A stretch of 64,000 bases of DNA, taken from the NCBI GenBank assembly GCA_947631235.1, contig CANRKO010000007.1:46414-110413 (forward strand), given 5' to 3'. Of this stretch, positions 16,592 through 25,921 are shown piece after piece. This DNA is from an uncultured Clostridia bacterium (GTDB lineage Bacteria > Bacillota > Clostridia > UBA1381). The notes below the pieces were generated by a model, which was not told where the DNA came from, made no database searches, and saw nothing but the letters and a program-made list of their open reading frames with translations. The position numbers and the translations under genes are program-made. The first letter of the stretch is position 1. Each line of letters opens with the position of its first letter.

Positions 16592-17713
16592 TCACTCAAA
16601 CATATCCGCGCATTTTGCGAGATTGTCGATTATCTTGATATGCTGCGGGCATACGCGCTCGCACTGTCCGCACTTTACGCAGTCGGACGCGCGTCTATGC
16701 TCGGGCGCGGCTTTTGCGTAATCCTTCGCCGCCTCGTCGTTCTGACCGCCGAGCCGCTTGTTTGCCGCCGCGAAAATATCGGGTATCTCTATTTTCTTCG
16801 GGCAGCCGCCGGTGCAGTACCGGCACGCCGTGCATGGGATAGCCGACAATTTGTCCAAAATCTTCTGCGCCTCGCGTATTATAGACTGTTCCTCATCGTT
16901 AAGCGGTTTAAAGTCCTTCATGTACGAAAGGTTGTCGCGCATCTGCTCCGTGTTCGACATTCCCGACAGCACCGTTAAAATACCGTCGAGCGACGCGACA
17001 AAACGTATCGCCCATGACGCGTACGACGCGTCGGGATTGTAGTCCTTAAACAGCTTTTTTATCTCCTCCGGCGGGTCGGCGAGAGTGCCGCCCTTTACGG
17101 GTTCCATTACGACTATCGAAACGCCGTGCGCGCGCGCCGTCTCGTAGTTCGCGCGGGACATTACCTTCGGATTTTCCCAGTCCGCGTAGTTAAGCTGGAG
17201 CTGTACAAAATCCACCTCGGGGTGCTCGTTCAGCACGCTGTCGAGTACCTCCGGCGAGTCGTGGAACGAAAATCCCACGTGCTTTATAAGTCCCTTTTCC
17301 TTTTGCTCCTTCACAAAATCCCAAATGCCGTAGCTGTCGAACGTGCCGCGGTTCTTCGCCGAAACGGCGTGGAGCAGGTAGTAGTCGAAATACCCCGCCC
17401 CCGTGCGTTCAAGACTTGTGAAAAACTGCTGTTTCGCGCTTTTTTCGTCGTGCGACATCATGTTGACGTTCAGCTTTGTCGCGAGCGTGTAAGAGTCACG
17501 CGGGTGTCTGTCAACAAGCGCGATTTTTGTGTCTGCCTCCGATGTTCCGTATACGTACGCGGTATCAAAATATGTAAATCCCGCGTCAAGGAACATATCC
17601 ACCATTTCCTTTGTTTGTTCAATGTCCGTTACGTCGTCCTTTTTGGGCAGGCGCATAAGTCCGAAACCGAGTTTCGGCGTGTCCTTTCCGAAATAATCCG
17701 ACAATGCTATCAT
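16592..17713 (-). CDS. Aldo/keto reductase with C-terminal 4Fe-4S domain
   Basis: 373 residues. Aldo/keto reductase TIM barrel (about 12-270) with LGFGLMRLP, DTAYVYG (catalytic Asp/Tyr) and YYLLHAV (His). Then a ferredoxin-like tail with two clusters of cysteines, CTACRYCTGGCPKKI and CVKCGQCERVCPQHI, enough for two Fe-S centres. Such fused enzymes are common in Clostridia; substrates are mostly unknown. The ribosome site AAAGGGG abuts ATG 17713, so a TTG at 17704 with 9-nt spacing is an alternative start. It lies between the sensor kinase and the surface protein genes with gaps of 28 and 21 bp. Confidence 0.9.
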   Translation of the reverse strand: MIALSDYFGKDTPKLGFGLMRLPKKDDVTDIEQTKEMVDMFLDAGFTYFDTAYVYGTSEADTKIALVDRHPRDSYTLATKLNVNMMSHDEKSAKQQFFTSLERTGAGYFDYYLLHAVSAKNRGTFDSYGIWDFVKEQKEKGLIKHVGFSFHDSPEVLDSVLNEHPEVDFVQLQLNYADWENPKVMSRANYETARAHGVSIVVMEPVKGGTLADPPEEIKKLFKDYNPDASYASWAIRFVASLDGILTVLSGMSNTEQMRDNLSYMKDFKPLNDEEQSIIREAQKILDKLSAIPCTACRYCTGGCPKKIEIPDIFAAANKRLGGQNDEAAKDYAKAAPEHRRASDCVKCGQCERVCPQHIKIIDNLAKCADMFE

Positions 17714-17741
17714 CCCCTTTGCAATATTACGGTCGACCGCC

Positions 17742-20291
17742 TTACTTTAATATCTGTCTGAGCGTTTCCGTCAGTTTTCCTATGTTAATCGGCTTTGCTA
17801 TATGCTCGTTCATACCGTTTTTGAACGCCTCCTCGCGGTCGTCGTCGAACGCGTTCGCCGTCATGGCGACAATCGGTATGTCCGCAAGCTCCTTGTTTTC
17901 GAGCGCACGTATTGCACGCGCCGCCTCGTAGCCGTTCATTATCGGCATCTGTATATCCATAAGCACCGCGTCGTAGTAGCCCGCCTCGGAATTTTTAACC
18001 ATATCCACAGCCTTGCTGCCGTCAACGGCGGTCTCGACCGTGAAACCGGTCTCCGCAAGTATTTCCTCGGCTATCTCGCGGTTTAACGCGTTGTCCTCAA
18101 CGAGCAGCAGACGCTTGCCTTTAAGATCCTCCAGCGTCGGTATGACCGGCTCACTTTCCGCGCCGGTCTCGCTCTTGCCGAGCGCCGATATAAGCGTGTC
18201 GCGCAGCTCCGACATGAACAGCGGTTTGTTGCACATAGCCGTAACGTTCACGTCTCCCATTTCGTCCTTCACGACATTGAGGTCGTAGGCGGTAAGAATT
18301 ATAATCGGCACGGTGTCGCCGACTATCGCGCGTATTTGTCTCGCGACTTCAAGCCCGCCCAGATCGGGCAAAGCCCAGTCTATTATGTACACGTAAAACT
18401 CGTCGCCCATTTCGACAGCCTGCTTTGCGCGCAGCACAGCCTCCTTGCCGCGCAGCGTCCACTCCGAGCGCATACCGATGCGCATGAGCATTTTCGCAAC
18501 GCTGTCGCAGGTTGTAAAGCTGTCGTCAACAACGAGAGCGCGCAGTCCTTCAAGTTCGTGTATGCGTCCGAATTTCTTCGGCTCGCTCACGAGACGGAGT
18601 TTCAGATTTATAATAAACTCCGTACCCTTTCCGCACTCGCTCTGAACCTCTATCGTACCGCCCATCGCGTCGACTATGCTCTTCGCTATCGGCATACCGA
18701 GACCCGTGCCCTGTATACCGCTGACGGTCGAATTTCTCTCGCGCTCAAACGGCTCGAACACATGCTTTAAAAATTCCTCGCTCATGCCTATGCCGGTGTC
18801 CTTTATATGTATCTCGTACGACGCGTAGCCGGCGGGCGCATCGGGTTTTTGAGCAATCGTGAGCGATACCGTTCCGCCCGCAGGCGTGAATTTTATCGCG
18901 TTGCTCAAAAGATTTAAAAGCATCTGATTTACGTGCAGCTTGTCGCAGTAAACCTCCTCGTCCGTCACGTCGAGCGTGTCCATATAGAAGTTAAGCTGCT
19001 TGGACTGCATCTGCGTCTGCATGATGTTGCGCATATCCTTGAATATGTCGGACAGGTTGCACTCCGTTTCCTCGATGTTCAGCTTTCCGCTTTCGATACG
19101 GCTCATGTCGAGAATGTCGTTTATGAGGCTCAAAAGGTGGTTGCCCGACGAGAGTATTTTTGCGAGGTACTCCTGTATGCGCTCCTTGTTGTCGATATTC
19201 GCCTCCGCAAGCGTCGCGAAACCTATTATCGCGTTCATCGGCGTTCGTATGTCGTGCGACATATTGGACAGGAACATCGTTTTCGCGCGTTCCGCGACCT
19301 CCGCCTTCTGCAGCTTCTCCTCCAGCACAGCCTGTTCGACCGCCTGCTCTGTAATGCGCTTGTTGCTGCGGCGCATGAATATGTAGTAAACGGCTATCGC
19401 CACAGCCATAAGCACCGCGAATATAAGGAAAATACGGCTCACCGCATGCAGATTTTTCATCGCCTCGTTTTCCGGCACGATTACCGCGAGCGACCAGTTG
19501 TTTATGTTCGCGGGCGAATAGTACATGTAGTACCACTGACTGCTGTTCATGGGCATAAACGCCATGTGTCCGCTTTTGCCTTCGGAAATATTTTTAACGC
19601 TCGTTTCCCAGCTGTCGCCCTCTTTTGTGCCGCGTACCTTGAAATCATTTATATTGCCGAACTCGCCCTGCCACGTGTCCATGATAAGATCACCGTTGTC
19701 GTTGTCTATTATAAGCACCTTCGCGCTCGCGTTATATATATTGTCTATGTTGAGGTCGTTCGGCAGTTCGGACAGGATTGTCGTTCCGTATATGAGCGCA
19801 ATCGTTTCACCGTTCTTTACGACAGGCACGAAATGTCGCAGCACGAGCGTGTTTCCGTCAACAAGGCTCGTCATTCTGTTCGACACGTGCGAGCCGAGCG
19901 CAGCCTCCGTTTCAAAAGATATGCTGCCCATCGTGTCAATCACCGCGCCGCTTGGGTCGTGAACGGTGTCGTCAGGCATAAGCACGCGTGTTTTAATCGT
20001 CTCCATAAGAGGCGATATTGCGTTTATTATTCTGTTTATGTTCTCCGCGCTTGTGTCGTTCGCCGAGGCTATAAGGTCGGCTGTCGCCTCCAGAATAAGC
20101 TTGTCGCGGCTCAGTTTTTGATTTATTTCGGTTACGGCTGTGTTCACGCCCTCCTCCATACGCTGTATGCTGCGGCTTTTCATAACGCGGCTCATCTGCA
20201 CGTATGTACCGACGCAAAGCAGGGTGATTACTATGATAACCACCACGGTAGCCGTCATGCTCGTTCCCTTCAGCTTGGGTTTTTTTGACAT
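17742..20291 (-). CDS. Hybrid sensor histidine kinase with two receiver domains
   Basis: 849 residues from ATG 20291, chosen because GGGGG lies 6 nt upstream. Order: TM1 (about 13-32), extracellular dCACHE-like sensor (about 33-283), TM2 (about 285-306), HisKA with phospho-His346 in NMSHDIRTP, HATPase_c (about 450-565; N-box NAIKF, G boxes DTGIGM and GTGLGM), REC1 (about 583-705, phospho-Asp638 in IIDWALPDLGG), REC2 (about 727-849, Asp779 in LMDIQMPIMNG). This is a multistep phosphorelay kinase; the HPt partner is the gene immediately upstream. No DNA-binding output domain is encoded nearby. The ligand is unknown. Confidence 0.93.
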   Translation of the reverse strand: MSKKPKLKGTSMTATVVVIIVITLLCVGTYVQMSRVMKSRSIQRMEEGVNTAVTEINQKLSRDKLILEATADLIASANDTSAENINRIINAISPLMETIKTRVLMPDDTVHDPSGAVIDTMGSISFETEAALGSHVSNRMTSLVDGNTLVLRHFVPVVKNGETIALIYGTTILSELPNDLNIDNIYNASAKVLIIDNDNGDLIMDTWQGEFGNINDFKVRGTKEGDSWETSVKNISEGKSGHMAFMPMNSSQWYYMYYSPANINNWSLAVIVPENEAMKNLHAVSRIFLIFAVLMAVAIAVYYIFMRRSNKRITEQAVEQAVLEEKLQKAEVAERAKTMFLSNMSHDIRTPMNAIIGFATLAEANIDNKERIQEYLAKILSSGNHLLSLINDILDMSRIESGKLNIEETECNLSDIFKDMRNIMQTQMQSKQLNFYMDTLDVTDEEVYCDKLHVNQMLLNLLSNAIKFTPAGGTVSLTIAQKPDAPAGYASYEIHIKDTGIGMSEEFLKHVFEPFERERNSTVSGIQGTGLGMPIAKSIVDAMGGTIEVQSECGKGTEFIINLKLRLVSEPKKFGRIHELEGLRALVVDDSFTTCDSVAKMLMRIGMRSEWTLRGKEAVLRAKQAVEMGDEFYVYIIDWALPDLGGLEVARQIRAIVGDTVPIIILTAYDLNVVKDEMGDVNVTAMCNKPLFMSELRDTLISALGKSETGAESEPVIPTLEDLKGKRLLLVEDNALNREIAEEILAETGFTVETAVDGSKAVDMVKNSEAGYYDAVLMDIQMPIMNGYEAARAIRALENKELADIPIVAMTANAFDDDREEAFKNGMNEHIAKPINIGKLTETLRQILK

Positions 20292-20308
20292 AATATACCC
20301 CCGTTCAA

Positions 20309-20665
20309 TCAATTCTCTCCGTTTACGGCTTTCATTACCCTGCCGTACGCAGCGTCTATTTCATTCATAAGCGCCTTTGCGCCCTCTGTGTTGCCGGCGC
20401 GGAGTTCCTTGACCTGACGGTCAAACAGCATGAAAAGTTCCGTCATGGAAAGATTGCCGCACACTCCTTTTAATGTGTGCGACGCCGTAAGCATCGTTTC
20501 CGCGTCGCCCTCGCTTACCGCCGCCTTTAATTTTTCGTAATTCTCATCGTCCGCAAACTTCTTCAAAAAACGTTCAAAAAGTCCTTCGTTTCCCATAAAA
20601 CGCTCCAGCGCGTCATTTACCTCTATTCCTCCATCCGTAAGCTGCTTTAATCTCAAATTGTCCAT
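20309..20665 (-). CDS. HPt histidine phosphotransfer protein
   Basis: 118 residues from ATG 20665 (SD GGAGGG, 6 nt spacing), preferred over the longer frame opening at 20731. HPt motif ASHTLKGVCGN gives phospho-His63; four-helix bundle pattern. It should receive phosphate from a receiver domain of the hybrid kinase encoded 17 bp downstream. First gene of the probable six-gene minus-strand operon. Confidence 0.88.
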   Translation of the reverse strand: MDNLRLKQLTDGGIEVNDALERFMGNEGLFERFLKKFADDENYEKLKAAVSEGDAETMLTASHTLKGVCGNLSMTELFMLFDRQVKELRAGNTEGAKALMNEIDAAYGRVMKAVNGEN

Positions 20666-20747
20666 AAAACCCTCCGTTTTGATGTATTCGGCTGCGCCGC
20701 GCGTCGGTTCGGACAACCGAATTGCGGTCACAGTTCTCCATGTTAAA

Positions 20748-20776
20748 ATTATATCACATTATGCTGAATAAGGCAA
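20748..20776 (-). promoter_or_regulatory. Sigma-A promoter of the HPt-kinase operon
   Basis: Minus strand TTGCCT (20771-20776), 17-nt spacer, TATAAT (20748-20753), about 80 nt upstream of the HPt start codon. Confidence 0.75.
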
Positions 20777-20828
20777 TATAAAAAAAGTATATTATTTTTG
20801 TATTATTTTGCACTCTTATACAAAAATC

Positions 20829-20854
20829 CCGCAGACCTTATTTGAGGTATGCGG
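20829..20854 (-). terminator. Terminator overlapping the pfkB stop codon
   Basis: Minus strand CCGCATACCT-caaata-AGGTCTGCGG followed by GATTTTTG. The TAA stop lies in the hairpin loop, so the stem includes the last codons of the gene. Confidence 0.75.
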
Positions 20855-21761
20855 AATTTGTATATTCGCTGTAAATTTTATCCGTCGCGGCGCGTGTCGG
20901 CAGGTCTTCGGAAAACGCGCAGGCGCTCCCCGCGCATATCCCCCGTTCGAGCGCGTACGCGTAATTACCGCGTTCGAGGTACGCCGCGATAAAGCCCGCC
21001 GTCATACTGTCGCCCGCTCCGACGGGGTTTATAACCGTACCTTCGGGCGCGGAGCGTTCGTATATTTTTCCGTTTTCACACGCGAGAACAGCGCCGTCCG
21101 AGCCGAGCGAAACAAGCACGTTCCGCGCTCCCATATCACGCATTTTCAGGGCATATTGCGCGGCATCCGACCGTGTTTTAACTTCCGCGCCGAATATCGC
21201 GCCTATCTCCTGCCTATTCGGTTTTACGAGAAACGGTCGGTGCGGCAGCACGTTTAACAGCAGTTCACCCTCCGCGTCGGCGACGACGTTTACTCCCTTT
21301 CGCGCCGCGATTTCAGCCATATCGCCGTATATCGTAAGCGGCACGGACGCGGGTACGCTCCCCGCGAGTACAAGCATATCGCCCTCGCCGAGTTTATCGA
21401 GCCTTTTTATAAGTTCCCCCACCGCCTCGGGCGGCACGTCCGCGCCCGAACCGTTTATCTCCGTTTCAACGTCAGACCTTATTTTTACGTTTATGCGCGT
21501 CATACCGCTTTTAAGCCGTATAAAATCCGTCTTAATTCCCGCGGCTTTGACAAGCCTTTCGACCTCTGCGCCCGTAAACCCCGCGACAAAGCCTGCCGCC
21601 TCGGTGTCCGCGCCAAGCTCCGCAAGTACTCTCGAAACGTTTATACCCTTGCCGCCCGCGAAAACCTTTTCGCTTTCGGCGCGGTTCACTTCGCCCGCGC
21701 GGCAGTTTTTTACGCTCATAACGCAGTCGAGAGCGCAGTTAAACGTAACGGTATATATCAT
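20838..21761 (-). CDS. PfkB-family hexose-phosphate kinase (1-phosphofructokinase/tagatose-6-P kinase type)
   Basis: 307 residues. TVTFNCALD at the N-terminus, GGKGINVSRVLAELG (PfkB signature 1) and NPVGAGDSMTAGF (signature 2, with the catalytic Asp) place it in the FruK/LacC subfamily. It would phosphorylate fructose-1-phosphate or tagatose-6-phosphate with ATP. No PTS or DeoR regulator gene is adjacent, so the substrate is open. Its own promoter lies upstream; SD GGCGGTGAG. Confidence 0.9.
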   Translation of the reverse strand: MIYTVTFNCALDCVMSVKNCRAGEVNRAESEKVFAGGKGINVSRVLAELGADTEAAGFVAGFTGAEVERLVKAAGIKTDFIRLKSGMTRINVKIRSDVETEINGSGADVPPEAVGELIKRLDKLGEGDMLVLAGSVPASVPLTIYGDMAEIAARKGVNVVADAEGELLLNVLPHRPFLVKPNRQEIGAIFGAEVKTRSDAAQYALKMRDMGARNVLVSLGSDGAVLACENGKIYERSAPEGTVINPVGAGDSMTAGFIAAYLERGNYAYALERGICAGSACAFSEDLPTRAATDKIYSEYTNSAYLK

Positions 21762-21790
21762 ATGCTCACCGCCTTTATATGTATGACTAT

Positions 21791-21819
21791 ATTATACCGT
21801 CTGCGCGGCGCAAAGTCAA
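21791..21819 (-). promoter_or_regulatory. Sigma-A promoter of the pfkB-type gene
   Basis: Minus strand TTGACT (21814-21819), 17-nt spacer, TATAAT (21791-21796), 30 bp upstream of the start codon. Confidence 0.85.
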
Positions 21820-21854
21820 TCCGCGTATTTTTTGCGCGGTTTTGGAGTTTTTGC

Positions 21855-21883
21855 TTGATAATTCGTGAAAAATATAGTAAAAT
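21855..21883 (+). promoter_or_regulatory. Candidate promoter of the glycosyltransferase-fumarase operon
   Basis: TTGATA (21855-21860), 17-nt spacer, TAAAAT (21878-21883), about 48 nt before the ATG at 21932. Confidence 0.65.
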
Positions 21884-21931
21884 AATAAATTGGAATATAT
21901 TGTACAGAATTAAATCGAAAGGAACACCGTA

Positions 21932-24900
21932 ATGACAGCTATAATTTTGATTGTTTTATTCACGCTTTTCGCGATGTACTCCGTGTGGACGTACGTGCTT
22001 GCGCCCGCAGTGAAGAAAGGACAAAAGACCGACAGCAAAGCCGTATATATAATCGTCGCGGCAGCGGCGGCGTTTCTGCTCCGAATTATAATAGCCGCGC
22101 TTTACCGCGGTCACGAGCAGGACATGAACTGCTTTGACGCGTGGTCATACGACGTGTTTAACGGCGGCATAAACGCCTTTTACGCGTCCGAGGGATTTCA
22201 CGACTACCCGCCGGGATATATGTACGTGCTGTACGCGATAGGCTTTATACGCAGTATTATACCGCTTTCGGACGGCGCGCTGTACGCGCTTATCAAGCTG
22301 CCCGCGATTGTATGCGACATACTTATCGGATATATCGTGTACAAAATCGCCGCGAAAAAGTACTCGTCGGCTGTATCGACGGTATTCGCCGCGCTGTGGC
22401 TGTTTAACCCCGTCTCAATATTAAACAGCGCCTTCTGGGGACAGGTTGACAGCGTGTACACGCTGTTCGCCGTGCTTATGCTGTACTTCCTTACCGAGAA
22501 AAAGCTGTACGTTTCATATTTTATGTTCGCCGTATGTCTGTTCATCAAGCCGCAGGCGCTTATTCTCGCGCCCGTGCTTATAGGCGGATTTATCGAAAAC
22601 GTCATACTGGACGATTTCAGCGCGAAAAAACTCATGACGCATATCGGCGCGGGGCTTTGCGCTATAGCGGCAATCTTTTTGCTCGCGCTGCCGTTCGGTA
22701 TAGGAAACGTCGTTGACCAGTATATAAAAACAATCGGCTCATACCCCTACCACACCGTAAACGCGTTTAACTTCTGGGGCGCGATAGGCAAAAACTGGAT
22801 GCCCCTCACGACGCTTTCGGAGATTTTGAGAAACGTGTTTATAGCGGGTATTTCGCTGTACATCGTGTATATTGTACTCAAATCAAAGAGGGAGTCGAAG
22901 TATTATTTCGCGGGAGCGATGATTACGTTCCTCGTTTATATGTTCTCGACGAGAATGCACGAGCGTTACGCGTTCCCCGCCGTCGTGCTGCTGATTATTG
23001 CGTTCATAAGCATGACCGACATAAAAACGTGCGGCATTTTGTCGCTTATCACCGCGTCGCTGTTCTTTAACACGGCGTGGGTACTGTTCGTGTACCAGAC
23101 CGACATGAACAAATACGCGTTCTCGCCCGTTGTGGCTGTGGCGTCAATAATAAACCTCGCGCTGACAGCCGCGCTCTTTTACTACGTACACAGGCACTAC
23201 CTCGCGGGCGGCGAGAAAAAACCGAAGAAAATTTCAGCTTTGCAGCCGCTTTGGGAAAGGGAAACGCCGTGCATAAGACGCGCCGACATTATCGCGATGG
23301 CTGTTATCACGGTCGTTTACTCGTGCGTCGCGTTCTACGACCTCGGCGACATGCACGCCGCCGAAACGGAGTATCTTATTCCGCAAAGCGGCGTTACGAT
23401 CGACCTCGGTGCGGATTACGACGTAAGCGAGATACAGTACTTTTTGGGTTCAAAGGAACTTAGCGACTCAGAGAGTCTCCTTGTGACGGGACGAAATTCG
23501 GCGCTGTCACAGACGTATTCCGAAACGCTGACGGAGGGCGACGTATTTAAATGGGAAAGCAAGAACGTCAACGCCTCGGTGCGCTATATAGACATTCGCT
23601 CGCACCTCGCCTCGGACGAAAACTGGGTGTCGATAAAGGAAATCGGTGTGCGCGGCGCGGACGGCAATCTCATAACGCCCGTCTCGTTTACCGTTGGCGG
23701 CGCGAAAGCGCTTTTTGACGAGCAAAACGAAGTGCCGTTACTGTCCGACTTCCACAACAGCACATACTTTGACGAAATATACCACGCCCGCACGGCTTAC
23801 GAGTTTATTCACCACCTAAAGCCTTACGAAACAACTCACACGCCGCTGGGCAAAATATTCATTTCGCTCGGTATACGTATCTTCGGCATGAATCCGTTCG
23901 GCTGGCGGTTCGCTGGAACATTCTTCGGCGTGATGATGGTACCGCTTATATACCTGTTCGCGCTCAAATTCCTTAAAAAATCGTGGTCTGCCGCGCTTAC
24001 GTGCGTGCTGTTCACATTCGACTTTATGCACTTCGCGCAGACAAGAATAGCCACAATCGACGTGTATGTCACATTCTTTATAATGCTGATGTTCTTCCTC
24101 ATGTACCTGTACTGCAAGACGAACTTCTACGATAAGAAGGACTTTAAAAAAGGTCTTGTGTACCTCGCGCTGTGCGGTACCGCGACGGGACTGGGCATCG
24201 CGAGCAAGGTCACGGCTGTGTATGCCGCGCTCGGACTTTTCGTTATAATGGTAATCATGCTTTTCGTTCATATAAACGAGTATAACAAAGCTACTCACAA
24301 AGGCAAAAAGAAACCCGACATGACGAACGGCATAAGCAATACTCTTATACGCGATAACTTCAAAAAGCACGTCGTAATCACAATAGTATGGTGCGCTGTT
24401 TTCTTCGTGGCAGTACCAATCATAATACTCATTCTCGCGTATATACCGTTTATTAACGCCTCGACGGGCGGACACGGCGCGTCTTTCGCGGACAGCATGA
24501 AAATTATACAGGACAACATCGACTACATGAAATGGTACCACGGCGAATACATGCTGACGCAAAAAGAACACGGTTATTCCTCGGACTGGTACGAGTGGAT
24601 TTTAATGAGCCGTCCGCTGCTGTTCAATGACTACGTAATAGCCGACGGTGTGAAGGAAGGACTGAGCACATTCGGCAACCCGTTTGTATGGTGGGCGGGC
24701 GTTCCGGCATTTATATACCTCGTGTACCGTGCGATAAGGAACAAGGACAAAAGCGCGGTATTCCTTATAATAGCGTATCTCTCGGAGCTTTTGCCGTGGA
24801 CGTTCGTGGACAGAATGACGTTCATCTACCATTATTTCCCGAGCGTGCCGTTTGTTGTGCTTATGGTCGGCTACTCGATTATGTGCATTTACGAAAACGC

Positions 24901-25057
24901 GCGAAACAAAAAGCTGACTGCGGGTATGATAGCAAGCTACGCGGTGATTGTCGTCGGGTTGTTCGTGATGTTCTATCCCGTGCTTTCCGGCATGCCGTGC
25001 AGCACGGATTACGTAAACAATTACCTCAAATGGTTCCCGCGGTGGTATTTTATGTAA
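21932..25057 (+). CDS. Double GT-C glycosyltransferase (mannosyltransferase-like + PMT-like fusion)
   Basis: 1041 residues, about twice one GT-C enzyme. N-terminal half (about 1-430): many membrane spans; HEQDMNCFDAWSYD carries the early acidic motif of GT-C enzymes, and NPVSILNSAFWGQVDS the extracellular loop. A soluble segment (about 470-610) resembles a discoidin/F5-8-like beta fold. C-terminal half (about 610-1041): protein O-mannosyltransferase type, with STYFDEIYHARTAYEFI, ETTHTPLGKIFISLGI and TRIATIDVYVTFF. Such enzymes use polyprenyl-phosphate sugars outside the membrane to glycosylate proteins or envelope glycans. First gene of a tight plus-strand operon. The acceptor is unknown; exported proteins in this window are candidates. 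Confidence 0.85.
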   Translation: MTAIILIVLFTLFAMYSVWTYVLAPAVKKGQKTDSKAVYIIVAAAAAFLLRIIIAALYRGHEQDMNCFDAWSYDVFNGGINAFYASEGFHDYPPGYMYVLYAIGFIRSIIPLSDGALYALIKLPAIVCDILIGYIVYKIAAKKYSSAVSTVFAALWLFNPVSILNSAFWGQVDSVYTLFAVLMLYFLTEKKLYVSYFMFAVCLFIKPQALILAPVLIGGFIENVILDDFSAKKLMTHIGAGLCAIAAIFLLALPFGIGNVVDQYIKTIGSYPYHTVNAFNFWGAIGKNWMPLTTLSEILRNVFIAGISLYIVYIVLKSKRESKYYFAGAMITFLVYMFSTRMHERYAFPAVVLLIIAFISMTDIKTCGILSLITASLFFNTAWVLFVYQTDMNKYAFSPVVAVASIINLALTAALFYYVHRHYLAGGEKKPKKISALQPLWERETPCIRRADIIAMAVITVVYSCVAFYDLGDMHAAETEYLIPQSGVTIDLGADYDVSEIQYFLGSKELSDSESLLVTGRNSALSQTYSETLTEGDVFKWESKNVNASVRYIDIRSHLASDENWVSIKEIGVRGADGNLITPVSFTVGGAKALFDEQNEVPLLSDFHNSTYFDEIYHARTAYEFIHHLKPYETTHTPLGKIFISLGIRIFGMNPFGWRFAGTFFGVMMVPLIYLFALKFLKKSWSAALTCVLFTFDFMHFAQTRIATIDVYVTFFIMLMFFLMYLYCKTNFYDKKDFKKGLVYLALCGTATGLGIASKVTAVYAALGLFVIMVIMLFVHINEYNKATHKGKKKPDMTNGISNTLIRDNFKKHVVITIVWCAVFFVAVPIIILILAYIPFINASTGGHGASFADSMKIIQDNIDYMKWYHGEYMLTQKEHGYSSDWYEWILMSRPLLFNDYVIADGVKEGLSTFGNPFVWWAGVPAFIYLVYRAIRNKDKSAVFLIIAYLSELLPWTFVDRMTFIYHYFPSVPFVVLMVGYSIMCIYENARNKKLTAGMIASYAVIVVGLFVMFYPVLSGMPCSTDYVNNYLKWFPRWYFM

Positions 25058-25073
25058 AAACGGAGGGTTAAAA

Positions 25074-25916
25074 ATGAGAATTGTAAAATCGGACGATATA
25101 ACGATGGCTGTGCGTGATATGTGCATACGCGCAAACTGCCACATTAACGGCGATATAAAAACCGCGCTCGAAAAAAGCGCGGAAACGGAAAAATCGGAGG
25201 TCGCGAGAGGCGTGCTTAAAAACCTTCTCAAAAACGCGGAAATAGCGCATAAAAAGGAAGTGCCTATTTGTCAGGACACGGGTATGGCTGTGTTCTTTAT
25301 CGAGATAGGCGGCGACGTACACGTCGAGGGCGCGGCGATAACGGACGCGGTAAACGAGGGCGTGAGACGCGGTTACACCGAGGGTTATCTGCGCAAATCC
25401 GTTGTCGCAGACCCGCTGCGGCGCGTCAACACGAACGACAATACGCCCGCCGTCATTTACTGCGATTTCGTTAAAGGCGACAAAATCAAGATAACGCTCG
25501 CGCCAAAGGGTTTCGGCAGCGAGAACAAGAGCGCGATTAAGATGTTAAATCCGTCCGACGGCGTTGATGGCGTCATTGACTTCGTGACGGAGACGGTAAG
25601 GAAAGCGGGCGCGAATCCGTGTCCGCCGATGGTCGTCGGCGTGGGTATAGGCGGTACGCTCGACAAGGCGGCGCAGCTTTCCAAAAAGGCGCTCACGCGC
25701 GACATAGATGTGCCGAACGGCGACGAGTACTACGCGGAACTTGAAAAACTGCTGCTTGAGCGCGTGAACAAACTCGGCATAGGTCCGCAGGGTATGGGCG
25801 GCACGACGACCGCGCTCGCGGTGAACATAGAAACATTCCCCACTCACATAGCGGGGCTGCCCGTTGCGGTAAACATAAGCTGCCACGCGACGCGCCACGC
25901 GACGGAGATTATTTAA
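25074..25916 (+). CDS. Class I (Fe-S) fumarase/tartrate dehydratase alpha subunit
   Basis: 280 residues. [13 protein letters not shown] (Cys66), [16 protein letters not shown] (Cys183) and ISCHATRHA (Cys270) are the three Cys ligands of the 4Fe-4S dehydratase cluster. The length is normal for an alpha subunit of the two-subunit bacterial fumarase (fumarate + water to malate). The beta subunit, nearly always the next gene, is missing: a TtcA-like gene follows 5 bp later. It may lie elsewhere. SD GGAGGG; gap to the preceding gene 16 bp. Confidence 0.9.
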   Translation: MRIVKSDDITMAVRDMCIRANCHINGDIKTALEKSAETEKSEVARGVLKNLLKNAEIAHKKEVPICQDTGMAVFFIEIGGDVHVEGAAITDAVNEGVRRGYTEGYLRKSVVADPLRRVNTNDNTPAVIYCDFVKGDKIKITLAPKGFGSENKSAIKMLNPSDGVDGVIDFVTETVRKAGANPCPPMVVGVGIGGTLDKAAQLSKKALTRDIDVPNGDEYYAELEKLLLERVNKLGIGPQGMGGTTTALAVNIETFPTHIAGLPVAVNISCHATRHATEII

Positions 25917-25921
25917 GTGAT

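Noticed and set aside
18933..20288. Long plus-strand ORF of 451 codons opposite the sensor kinase
   Set aside because: It is antisense to a gene with clear kinase motifs; its protein is His/Arg/Tyr/Val-rich as expected from a shadow of GC-skewed codons.
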